Assembly (NCBI GenBank): GCA_016713305.1
Contig: JADJPK010000006.1
Span: 1 to 23,696 of the forward strand
Reading direction: 5' to 3'
Length of the DNA stretch: 23,696 nucleotides
Source of the DNA: Betaproteobacteria bacterium
Lineage (GTDB): Bacteria; Pseudomonadota; Gammaproteobacteria; Burkholderiales; Ga0077523
Shown: piece after piece, positions 7,956 to 16,323 of the stretch
Numbering within the stretch: position 1 is the stretch's first letter
Layout: the number at the start of each line of letters is the position of its first letter
Program-made: the position numbers and the translations under genes
The notes under the pieces: model-generated
What the model was told of the DNA's origin: nothing
The model's database searches: none
Seen by the model: only the letters and a program-made list of their open reading frames with translations

Positions 7956-9143
7956 GCGCTTTTCCGAAAGTGACGGTTGGGAAGCTTCTTGATGAAGGAG
8001 TGCTACTTGCCGTTCAGGACGGAAATCATGGCGAGATACATCCGACAACTGCCGATTACGTTGAAGTAGGCATCCCGTTTGTAATGGCCTCTGACTTGAA
8101 TGGAAATCAGCTCGATCTGCCGGGCTGCAAGTTCATTACAGAGTCCCGAGCCATTGGGTTACGAAAGGGATTTGCCAGGACTGGAGATGTGTTGCTCACG
8201 CATAAGGGATCACTCGGCCTGACCGACGTGGTCGGTCCCATCGCAAGCCCATTTGTGATGCTTACTCCACAAGTGACCTACTACCGGCCCGACGGCCAAC
8301 GTCTGGAAAGTCACTTCCTTAAGTACGTCTTTCGGTCGCCTTTCTTTCAGGACAGATGTTCTCGCACTCGCGCGACGGAACGCGCCCCTACATCGGGATC
8401 ACGGCACAGCGCGAACTGGAAGTACTTCTTCCGGAATTTGATGTGCAGTGCCGGGTAGCAACCGTTCTCCGCTCCTACGACGACCTGATCGCTATTAACC
8501 AGCGCCGTATCGCTCTGCTCGAAGACGCCGCCCGCCGCCTCTACCGTGAGTGGTTCGTGCACCTGCGCTTCCCTGGCCATGAGTCGGTGCCGGTGAAGGA
8601 TGGAGGGCCGCAGGGGGGAGATCAGACCTCTTGGGGATGTCGCACCACTGAATTACGGCAAGGCCCTGAAAGCCACCGACCGCAAGGAAGGCAAGGTGCC
8701 CGTCTACGGTTCGAGTGGCATCGTCGGGACGCATAGCACGGCACTGGCTGAATGTGGTGCCATCGTCGTTGGTCGGAAAGGCAACGTTGGCAGCCTATTC
8801 TTCTCACCTGTGCCATGTTTCCCGATTGACACTGTCTTCTACATCTTGCCCGAGCAAGCATCCTATCGGCTATTTCTCGCGCTGCATCAGCTGAACTTCA
8901 TCAGCAGCGATGCCGCTGCTGGGCCTGAATAGAACTTACGCCCATTCCCTTCCTGTTCTTCAGCCCAATAACGATATCGCCGCCGCCTTCGAGCGTATGG
9001 TTCAACCAGTTTTTGAGCAATCGCAACATCTGACCGAGCAGAATGCGCAACTCGCCCGCGCTCGCGACCTGCTGCTCCCCAAACTGATGACTGGTCAACT
9101 CGATGTTTCCGGCATCCGCCTGCCCGAGGAACTCGCGGCATGA
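7952..9143 (+). CDS. hsdS: Type I restriction-modification specificity subunit HsdS (frameshifted)
   Basis: HsdS chooses the bipartite DNA target through two target-recognition domains (TRDs) separated by conserved helices. It starts at the ATGA overlap with hsdM. TRD1 covers about 7960-8345 (PFVMASDLNGNQLDLPG, RTGDVLLTHKGSLG). The central conserved region follows (ITAQRELEVLLPEFDVQ, IALLEDAARRLYREWFVHL). TRD2 runs from about 8620 (IRPLGDVAPLNYGKALKAT, VPVYGSSGIVGTH, GAIVVGRKGNVGSLFF). The C-terminal helix has LARARDLLLPKLMTGQLDVS. Frame changes near 8360, 8605 and 8925 must be bridged; they are errors, or they make the gene inactive. Total length is about 397 residues, normal for HsdS. TRD1 is visibly AT-richer than its neighbours. 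Confidence 0.88.
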
Positions 9144-10779
9144 GCCTCGAAGGCCAACTCCTCGACCGCAAGTCGCTGCGTGCTGTGACGGGCAAATCAG
9201 CAGACTGGCCGGAGCTGGCCAAGGACTGCGTCGCCTTCGCCAATGCTGTCGGCGGGCGCCTGTTGATCGGCATCGAAAACGGCGAGGAGTTGCCGCCACC
9301 AGACCAACAAATACCGGCCGACTTGCCCGATGTGTTGCGCCGCCGGGTTGGCGAAATCACGATCAACGTGGCCGTGCAGCCATCGGTCGTCACGGCCGGC
9401 AATGGCGGCGAATTCATCGACTTGACCGTCGCGCGCTCGTCGTCAGGCGTGGCGTCGACTTCGGACGGTCGCTTCTTTCTCAGAATTGGCGACACCAGTT
9501 CTCCGGTGCTGGGCGACGACGTGATGCGACTGGCCGGCGAGCGTTCGGCCCTGCCTTGGGAAACGCTCACCTCCATGGAGGTTCCGCGGACCCGGGTGGA
9601 CGCCACCAAATTGGCAGCACTGGTGACGGGCCTGCGCGCCTCGGATCGGGTCAAGCCCTCGGTCAAGGAAAAGCGCGACGACGAACTGCTGGACCATTAC
9701 CAGCTGGCACGCGGTGAATGGCTCACTCACCTGGGCGTGCTGTGTGTGGGTTTGCCAGGCGACCGGGCGCGGCTGGGGTCTGCGCCCGTGATCCAGTTCA
9801 TCAAGCGCGATGCGCAGGAGAACAAGGTCAACAAGCTCTCCTGGGACGACTACACCTTGTCGCCGATGGAACTGGTGGATGCCGTGTGGCAGGACGTGCC
9901 GGATTTTCGTGAGTTCTATGAGGTGGCCGAGGGCCTTTTTCGTACCCAGGTTCCCGCCTTTGATGAGCGGGTGATCCGCGAGCTGCTCATCAACGCGCTG
10001 GTGCATCGGCCCTACACCCAGCGCGGCGACGTCTACCTCAACCTGCATCCTGACCGGCTGGAGTTCGTGAATCCGGGTCGCTTGCCTCTGGGGTGACGCC
10101 TGACAACGTGCTGCATGCGTCGGTGAGGCGCAACGAGCATCTGGCACGCCTGTGCCACGACCTGAAGCTGATGGAACGGGAGGGCAGCGGCTTTGATGCG
10201 ATGTATGACGTTCTGTTGTCGCAAGGACGTCCGGCACCCGTGGTTGAGGAAGGGGCCGATTGGGTCAGGGTGACGCTGGCGCGCACTGCGCCTGACCGGC
10301 AGGTTCTGGCTTTCATCACCAGGGCGAGCGAGTCCTATCCGCTGACGCAGCGTGAGCGCATCGCGCTGGGCCTCCTGGCCCGCGACGATGCGATGTCAGC
10401 GCGGGAGCTCGCGACGCGGTTGGAATTGCAGGATGCGGAGGCGTTGCGTCCTTGGCTGGATCGGTTGTGCGAATGGGGCCTGGTTGGCCAGAGCGGCAGG
10501 ACAAGGGCCACGCGCTATTTCGTGCAACCGGAGTTGCTTCGCTCACTGGCCTTTCCCGCGGTGACCACGCTCAAGCGCATCGAAGATCATCGGCTGCGGG
10601 CCTTGGTGCTGGAGGACTTGGAGCGTTACCCCAGTTCCTCAATCGGCCAGATTCACCAGCGCATCGGGCAGGAGATCCCTCGCCGACGGCTGAAGACGCT
10701 GTTGGGCACACTGGTCGGCACAGGCGAGGTCTCGATGACGGGCAAGCTGAAAGGATCGCGCTATGGCTTGTCCAAGTAG
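9140..10779 (+). CDS. AlbA/GHKL ATP-binding protein of the RM operon
   Basis: This looks like a member of the Schlafen-AlbA_2 / HATPase_c_4 family (COG2865-like), predicted to bind nucleic acid and ATP. Residues 1-~135 resemble an AlbA_2 domain (DCVAFANAVGGRLLIGIENG, then GRFFLRIGDTSSPV). Residues ~280-340 form the GHKL ATP-binding part: IRELLINALVHRPYTQRGDV carries the Mg-binding Asn, and NPGRLPLGVTPDNVL forms the lid. The C-terminal third has winged-helix segments (MSARELATRLELQDAEALRP; SSIGQIHQRIGQEIPRRRLK). One missing base near 10093 splits it into two frames. It overlaps hsdS by ATGA, so it is translated with the RM genes. Such proteins recur inside type I RM loci with no settled role; control or an added defence layer are possibilities (inference). 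Confidence 0.8.
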
Positions 10780-10823
10780 CGCGGGCGCCCGCTTTTGGCC
10801 GAATCTGCCCCGGAATCGGCGAC

Positions 10824-10927
10824 GGCTTGGCCAAATTGCCGGTCCAAAAGGCCCCCGGCATCGTCGTAAGTCCGCGTCACCGCTGGAGTGGGACATTTGG
10901 CCGGTTGGCCAAACGCCGTCCAAAAAA
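10824..10927. repeat. Two imperfect copies of a TTGGCCAA-centred repeat
   Basis: Copy 1 (10824-10849) and copy 2 (10903-10925) both read GG, then the palindrome TTGGCCAA (10827-10834 and 10905-10912), then GCCG and TCCAAAA. They are 78 bp apart centre to centre. Further TTGGCC or GGCCAA cores lie at 10795-10800, 10897-10902 and 10931-10936. The spacing and symmetry would suit binding of a dimeric regulator such as the operon's HTH protein, but nothing in the sequence proves this. Confidence 0.5.
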
Positions 10928-10982
10928 ACGGGCCAATTCGGGACCGAAGGAGACGCCAATCAGCCAGCCCCAGAAAGTAGAA

Positions 10983-11006
10983 GGGCCCCTGTAGTACCAG
11001 GAGCCC
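10983..11006. terminator. Stable hairpin upstream of hsdR
   Basis: GGGCCCCTG (10983-10991) pairs with CAGGAGCCC (10998-11006), eight of nine positions, around the loop TAGTAC. No T run follows. It could be an attenuator, a processing site, or part of a transcript leader for hsdR. It lies 125 bases before the hsdR start. Confidence 0.4.
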
Positions 11007-11130
11007 GACGCCGGCCGCGTAGTCGCAACCCACTTGGTCAGGATACTACTCGGTCACCCTTGGTCTGCAAGAGAAGGGAGCAGTCGGGGGCCTTGCCTAG
11101 ACCGTTTATGCGCGGCGCGAGAGGTTGCTG

Positions 11131-14100
11131 ATGGCCAAGAAAGACTACTCCGAGGATCTGCTGATCCAGGCGCCCACCGCCGAGTTCCTGGAGCAGAAAC
11201 TGGGCTGGACCAGCGTGTTGGCCTACAACGACGAGGTCTTCGGTCCGGACAGCCTGCTGGCCGCACCAGTGACGCGGAGGTGGTCCTTACGCGTGAGGTC
11301 ATGGCGGCCCTGAAGCGGCTCAACCCAGGCCTGCCAGATGAGGCCTACTCGCAGGCGCTGGCGCTCGTGGTGCAGGACGACATCACCAAGACGCTGATCG
11401 CGCTCAACGAGGAGAAGTACAGGCTGCTCCGCGACGGTGTTCCGGTGAAGTATCGCGACGCCGCCGGCCGCCTGGTCGACAAGCGCCTGCGCCTGATCGA
11501 TTTCGACCACCCCGACAAGAACCGCTATCTGGCGGTGCGCGAGATGTGGGTGCGCGGCAAGCTGTGGCTGCGGCGCCCGGATGTGATCGGCTTCGTCAAC
11601 GGCCTGCCGCTGGTGTTCATCGAGCTCAAGCGCTTCGAGGTCCACATCGACAGCGCCTACAAGCGAAACTACACCGACTACCTTGACACCATCCCGCACC
11701 TGTTCCACTGGAACGCGCTGGTCGTCATCTCCAATGGGCACGACGCGCAGTACGGATCGCTCACCTCCACCAGGAGCACTTCTACCGCTGGAAGCGGCTG
11801 GACGAAGACGACGCGGAACCGAACAAAGATCAGCCCCTGCTGCCGCTCCTGCTCTCGGGCATGCTCGACCGACAGCGACTGCTGGACCTGGTGGAGAACT
11901 TCATCCTGTTCGACGCCACGGAAGGCACCACGAACAAGATCGTGGCTCGTAACCACCAGTTCCTGGGCGTGAATCGGGTCATTGATCGGTTGATTTCTGC
12001 CGACCCCAAGGTTCGGGCCGAGGTGGCCGCCGGCCAGCTTGGCGTGTTCTGGCACACCCAGGGATCGGGCAAGTCATACTCGATGGTCTTCCTGACAGAA
12101 AAGATCCACCGCAAGATCTCGGCATCCTGGTCGTTCGTGGTCATCACCGACCGTACTGAACTGGACGACCAGATCGCGTCCACCTACACGAACTGCGGCC
12201 GTGCCAACAGCAAGACAGATCAAGCCAAGAACGGTGCCGCGTTGCGGACCATGCTGCGTGACCAGAACCGGCGCTACGTCTACGGCCTCATCCAGAAGTA
12301 CCGCGAGCGGGTGACGGAGCCTTACTCCGAGCGCGAGGACATCATTGTCATCAGCGATGAGGCGCACCGTACGCAGTACGGGCGGCTGGCCCTGAACATG
12401 CGCAAGGGACTACCCCGGGCCAAGTTCCTGGGCTTCACCGGCACTCCGCTGATCGACACTGGCGAAAAGCAGCTCACACGCGAGGTCTTTGGCGACTACG
12501 TCTCCATCTACGATTTCCAGCGTGCGGTAGCCGACGGCGCCACCTTGCCGCTGTTCTACGAGAACGCCGGCGAAAAACTCAAGATCATCGACCCGACCGT
12601 CAGCGAACGGGTCACCGAGCACATCGAGGCCGCCAAGCAGTCCGCCACGCTCGACGACCCTTGGACGGACGAAAAGGAAGAAAAGCTCTACCGCGAGCTG
12701 GCGCGCGACTATCCGATCCTGACCGCACCCACGCGGCTGGACAAGGTGGCACAGAACTTCGTCGATCACTTCCACCAGCGCTGGCGTGTGGTGGAGAACG
12801 GCGGAGGCAAGGCACTGATGGTCTGCCTGGACAAGATCACGTGCGTGAAGATGCACGATCTCATCGTGGCCAAGTGGAAGGACAAGGCCGCTGAGTTGGA
12901 GGCCTCTGTTGCCGCCGAGGAAGCTCTGTTCGCCGCCAAGGGCAAGGCGCCCAGTGGCCTGCTCAAGCAGCGCCGCGAGCATGTGGAGTGGATGAAGGCC
13001 ACCGAGTGCTGCGTTGTCGTCTCTCAGGAGCAGGGAGAGGTGGCGGACTTCGCCAAGTGGAAGAATTTTCGCGACGAGCCCTGGACATCACGCCGCACCG
13101 CGAGAAGATGGTCAAGCGTGACCTCGAGAAGGAATTCAAGAAGGCCGACAACCCCTTCCGCATCGCCATCGTCTGCGCCATGTGGCTCACGGGCTTCGAC
13201 GTGAAGTGCCTGGCCACCCTGTACCTGGACAAGCCGATGCGGGGCCACACCCTGATGCAGGCCATCGCCCGGGTGAACCGCGTTGGCGGTGGCAAGAAGC
13301 ACGGCTTGATCATCGACTACAACGGCATGATCAAGAGCCTGCGCCGGGCACTGGCCACCTTCGCTCAAGGGGACCGCGCAGGCACCGGGAAGGGTGAAGG
13401 CGAGCAGGACACCGTCCGCGACGACACGGAAGCGCTGGCTGAGTACGCCAACAGCCTGAAGGCCGCGAGCGATTTCCTCACCGGCCTGGGCTATGACCTC
13501 GATGCGCTGATTGCTGCCAAGGGCTTCGACAAGCTGCAGCAGATCCTGGTGGCGGTGAACCTGCTATGCGACAGCGACGAACGGCGCAAGACCTATCAGG
13601 TCATCGTGGAGGACGTGCAAGCCCGGCATCGCGGGCTTTTCCCGCACCCCGGTCTGTTCGATTTCGATGCCCAGGAAAGTGCAGTCACGGCTATCTACAA
13701 CAAGCTGCAGGATGCACGCGTTTCACCCGACGTCAGCAGCCTGCTGCAGGACCTGTACGACGTAGTGGACAGCGCGGTCAGCACCGAGACACCGATGGTG
13801 AAGGAGCCGACCGCCAAGTACGACCTGTCGAACATCGACTTCACCCGTCTGCGCGCCGAGTTCGACAAGACGCCGTTCAAGAACGTGGTCGCCATGAACT
13901 TGATGGAGAAGATCGAGGAGCGCCTGGCCGCGATGGTGAAGCGCAACCCGACCCGCGTCGACCTGTACGAGCGCTACCAAGAGATCGTGCAGGAGTACAA
14001 CAAGGACAAGGACGCGGCCGAGATCCAGAAGGTGATGGATGACCTCTTCGCCTTCAACGATACCTGCAGCGACGAGGAGAAGCGCTACCTGCGCGAAGGC

Positions 14101-14412
14101 CTGGAAAACGAAGACGAACTGGCTGTATTGGATTTGCTGCAGAAGGATTCACTGACCAAGACTGAACGCGATGCAATCAAGAAGGTCGCGAGGGATCTAT
14201 TGGGCAAGCTCTCGGATCAGCGGTTCGCTCTCGACCGGCTACGCACCATGGCGACGGTGCAGGCGCAGATGAAGGCCGAAATCATCAAGCACCTGTTCGC
14301 CAATCTTCCGTCTCCCGCCTATGACCCGGAGGAGATTAGCCTGAAGGCTGGTGCTGTGTTCGCGCATATTTACAGCGCGGGCCTGGGCAGCGGTGCGCCG
14401 CTGGTTCACTGA
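11131..14412 (+). CDS. hsdR: Type I restriction-modification endonuclease/translocase subunit HsdR (frameshifted)
   Basis: HsdR translocates DNA with ATP hydrolysis and cuts far from unmethylated sites when bound to HsdM and HsdS. The ATG at 11131 follows GAGAGG and gives MAKKDYSEDLLIQ. The PD-(D/E)XK nuclease shows RRPDVIGF and LVFIELKR (E and K near residues 164 and 166). The SF2 motor has Walker A WHTQGSGKS (~308-316), DEAH in VISDEAHRTQYG (12356-12367), FTGTPL, then TGFDVKC and the motif VI-like QAIARVNRVGG. The C-terminal ~300 residues are helical and would contact HsdM. Three frame changes are needed (near 11270, 11760 and 13080), each inside recognisable sequence. The length of ~1,094 residues is normal. 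The gene is the last intact one of the island. Confidence 0.93.
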
Positions 14413-14425
14413 TTCAATAACAGAC

Positions 14426-14604
14426 CGGGCCGAACTGGCTGCGTTGCGCCGAAAACGCCCGCCCGATCGCCCTGCTCGAATCACACGGCGTCGAATGGCG
14501 TCTGCCGCAACTTGCCGTCGTTGTGACGCGAGAACCGGACCCCCCGACTTTCCACCACCGGGAAGGTGGCGCTGTTCCGCCGGCTGTTTCGCGGTCGCAT
14601 GGAT
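14426..14604 (+). pseudogene. N-terminal remnant of a TOTE-type primase/helicase
   Basis: Read with two frame changes, these bases give DRAELAALR, then AENARPIALLESHGVEWRLP, then STTGKVALFRRLFRGRMD. In proteins annotated as TOTE conflict system archaeo-eukaryotic primase, a short coiled coil (LRAENA-like) is followed by KVALFR-LFRGR-D, the opening of the primase domain (from memory of the family). The match breaks at about 14604, just where the right copy of the nnrS repeat begins, so nearly the whole protein is missing. An ATA stands where a start codon might have been. The piece lies 14 bases after the hsdR stop, as if it was once the next gene of the island. It cannot be functional as it stands. 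Confidence 0.55.
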
Positions 14605-14690
14605 CGAGCAGATAGAAAGGCCGGAAGCCAAGGGAGAACAATGCGCCGCCCCACGGAACGGGCGGGGTCGTCTTGAGAGAGGGTCTGCAT
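14605..14690 (-). pseudogene. Truncated nnrS 5' fragment
   Basis: Inside the right repeat, a start codon at 14688-14690 opens the nnrS N-terminus (MQT, then SLKTTPPVPWGGALFSLGF and FRPFYLLD in the neighbouring frame). It lacks 2 bp relative to the intact copy, so the frame is lost after about five codons. Only ~28 codons are present before the sequence turns into the TOTE remnant. It is a relic of a second nnrS copy. Confidence 0.8.
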
Positions 14691-14811
14691 GGCACTCGTC
14701 CCGCGTGCTTCAGGGATGCCGCCAAGGTAATGCCGCCGGATCGTCCGGAGAATCCTTCCGAGGACCGGAACGCACGCCTACCTCCGCACGAGGCAGGCTA
14801 GTCACTTCGGC
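14605..14811. repeat. Right copy of ~208-bp direct repeat flanking the RM island
   Basis: It matches 5240-5448 in the same orientation with about 12 substitutions and a 2-bp gap. It holds the start of nnrS and the region upstream of it. To its left is the TOTE remnant, to its right the trxC-side intergenic DNA. I found no tRNA gene and no transposase at either boundary. Confidence 0.9.
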
Positions 14812-15027
14812 GTAGACCCCGGCCCTGGGGCCCCGGACCTCCGGCCGCGGGAAAGGGCTGGCGGATGCGCGCGGTCGCGACGGAGGTCCCGGGGGCAGAT
14901 GACGCGAAGGTCCGCGCCAACGTGCGATCCGGCAGGCCGAAAGACAGAGGGCAGAGTCCGCTGCCCGGCGAGCCCGTTCCCTATCCACGTCCCGGGCAGC
15001 CGGCCCCGCCGGCGCTGCCCCTCGGGC
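14812..15027. other. Intergenic DNA downstream of trxC
   Basis: No gene is supported. GC-rich inverted repeats are visible, notably CTGCCCGG (14960-14967) facing CCGGGCAG (14992-14999), 61 bases or less beyond the trxC stop. This could form a terminator stem with a long loop for the leftward trxC transcript. Before the island arrived this DNA probably lay between trxC and nnrS. Confidence 0.4.
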
Positions 15028-15451
15028 TCAGGCGTGCTGCGCCACCCACCGATCCAGCGAACCGGCGTCCATGGCGCCGGACACCCGTGCGACCTCACGG
15101 CCACCCTTGAAGAGGATCAGGGTGGGGATGCTGCGGATGCCGTAGCGCTGGGCGATGGCGCTCTCGGCGTCGGTGTCGAGCTTGCCGAAGACCGCGCGTG
15201 CCGCATGGGACCGGGCCGAGCGTGCGAAGGCCGGTGCCATCATGCGGCAGGGGCCGCACCAAGATGCCCAGAAGTCCACGACCACGGGCAGGTCGTTGCG
15301 ATCGATGGTCTTGTCGAAATTGCGGACATCCAGCGTCAGCGGTTCGCCGGTCAGCAGGGGACCATCGCACTTGCCGCCACTTGGGTGCATCGCCGGCGCG
15401 GTCTTCCGGCACCCGGTTGACGGAGAGGCAATGCGGACAGACGACGTGCAT
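15028..15451 (-). CDS. trxC: Thioredoxin 2 (zinc-binding TrxC type)
   Basis: This is a cytoplasmic disulfide reductase with an N-terminal zinc finger. The start MHVVCPHCLSVNRVPEDRAG supplies the first CxxC (residues 5-8). One extra base near 15375 separates it from the second pair (CGKC, ~25-28) and the thioredoxin domain: VVVDFWASWCGPCRMMAPAF with the active site at ~C65/C68, the cis-proline segment IRSIPTLILFKGG, and the end LDRWVAQHA. The length of ~140 residues equals E. coli TrxC. It lies 199 bp downstream of grxC on the same strand, with CAGGA as a possible ribosome-binding site. TrxC proteins are often induced by oxidative stress in other bacteria; no OxyR-type site was identified here. 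Confidence 0.92.
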
Positions 15452-15650
15452 GGCGGGAATCCTGAAAGGGTCTACACCGGGAAAGATGGGGCGGGGCCAG
15501 GCGAACTCAATAGCCGGCGAAAGCTGTCCGGGACTCGCGGAGCGGGGTACAGCGGCGAGGCGTCGGCGGCGGGAGAGAGGGAAACGCAGGACAGCGCGGG
15601 AGAACCGGACCCCGTGGCAACGGACCGGCGGCCGGCGGCCTCGATCCGGG

Positions 15651-15908
15651 TCAGGCGGACAGCAGCGGGACGAGGCCGCCCTGGCGGTCCAGCGCGGACA
15701 GGTCGTCGAACCCGCCCACGTGGGTATCGCCGATGTAGATCTGCGGAACCGTGCGACGGCCCGTCCGTTCCATCATCACCACCCGCTGCTGCGGGTCGGT
15801 GTCGACGCGGATCTTGCGGATCTCGGTGACGCCCCTGGACTTGAGCAGCCGCTCGGCCGCGATGCAGTAGGGGCAGACGGCCGTGCAGTACATGGTGACG
15901 TCGGCCAT
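15651..15908 (-). CDS. grxC: Glutaredoxin 3
   Basis: GrxC reduces protein disulfides and glutathione mixed disulfides in the cytoplasm using glutathione. The 85-residue frame is intact: MADVTMYCTAVCPYCIAAER with the CPYC active site at residues 12-15, RTVPQIYIGDTHVGGFDDL with the cis-proline and glutathione-binding residues, and the C-terminal helix. This is the standard length. It starts 5 bp after the rhodanese stop, so the two are co-transcribed. In many betaproteobacteria grxC is followed directly by secB; here trxC, the island and nnrS lie in between. Confidence 0.95.
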   Translation of the reverse strand: MADVTMYCTAVCPYCIAAERLLKSRGVTEIRKIRVDTDPQQRVVMMERTGRRTVPQIYIGDTHVGGFDDLSALDRQGGLVPLLSA

Positions 15909-15913
15909 GGCGC

Positions 15914-16323
15914 CTACTTCTCCGTGGGCATCCCGGCCTGTACCCAGGCGCCGATGCCGCCTTGCAGATTGAAGACTTCCTTGAAGCCGGAGTCCTTGAG
16001 AATCTTCGCGGCGCCCTGGGACCGGTTGCCGGAAGCGCACTGACCACGATGGGGCGGTCGCGGAACTGGTCGAGTTCGGAGAGACGCGCCTTGAGGTCGC
16101 CCAGCGGAATGTGGCGGGCGCTGGGAACATGGCCGGTGCCGAATTCGGTCTGGGTCCGCACGTCGAGCACGAGGGCATCGCGGCGGTTGATGAGGGTGAC
16201 GGTCTCGGCGACCCCCACCTGCGGGATGCCCGACATCATCTTGGCGATGGTCGGAACCAGGATGCCCACGCCGCTCACCGCGGCAAGCACGAACAGCCAC
16301 CAGTTGCTGCTGACGAAACTCAC
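15914..16323 (-). CDS. Membrane-anchored rhodanese-like protein (YibN type)
   Basis: This is a single rhodanese domain tethered to the inner membrane, probably handling sulfane sulfur or thiol redox near the grxC/secB products. A GTG start at 16323 follows AGGGAGAGG. The first residues SFVSSNWWLFVLAAVSGVGI form one transmembrane helix. The rhodanese domain shows ALVLDVRTQTEFGTGHVP and ARHIPLGDLKARL. After one missing base near 16045 comes the active-site loop CASGNRSQGA, with the catalytic cysteine, then GFKEVFNLQGGIGAWVQAG. The ~137-residue length fits YibN-like proteins. Its start overlaps the pglL stop by 4 bp (GTGA), so it is probably translationally coupled to the gene before it. Confidence 0.88.

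Larger units (their letters stand above)
10780..11130. other. Non-coding gap between the ATPase gene and hsdR
   Basis: No gene is supported in these 351 bases. They break an otherwise tightly packed operon and hold several TTGGCC/GGCCAA cores, a pair of longer imperfect repeats and a stable hairpin, described separately. A GAGAGG ribosome-binding site at about 11118-11123 precedes the hsdR ATG at 11131. The position suggests separate control of restriction relative to modification (inference). No convincing -35/-10 pair was found. Confidence 0.55.

Noticed and set aside
10452..10994. Overlapping 180-codon + strand frame running into the gap before hsdR
   Set aside because: Most of it is the wrong frame of the ATPase gene; the tail across the TTGGCC repeats is a basic low-complexity peptide with no start of its own.
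5240..14811. Interpretation of the flanking repeats as insertion-sequence ends
   Set aside because: The repeats are direct and contain native nnrS sequence, have no terminal inverted repeats, and no transposase gene lies between them.
14802..15104. Open frame of 100 codons on the - strand after trxC
   Set aside because: It overlaps the trxC 3' end in another frame and runs through GC-rich intergenic DNA; the translation is arginine/proline-rich without family features.
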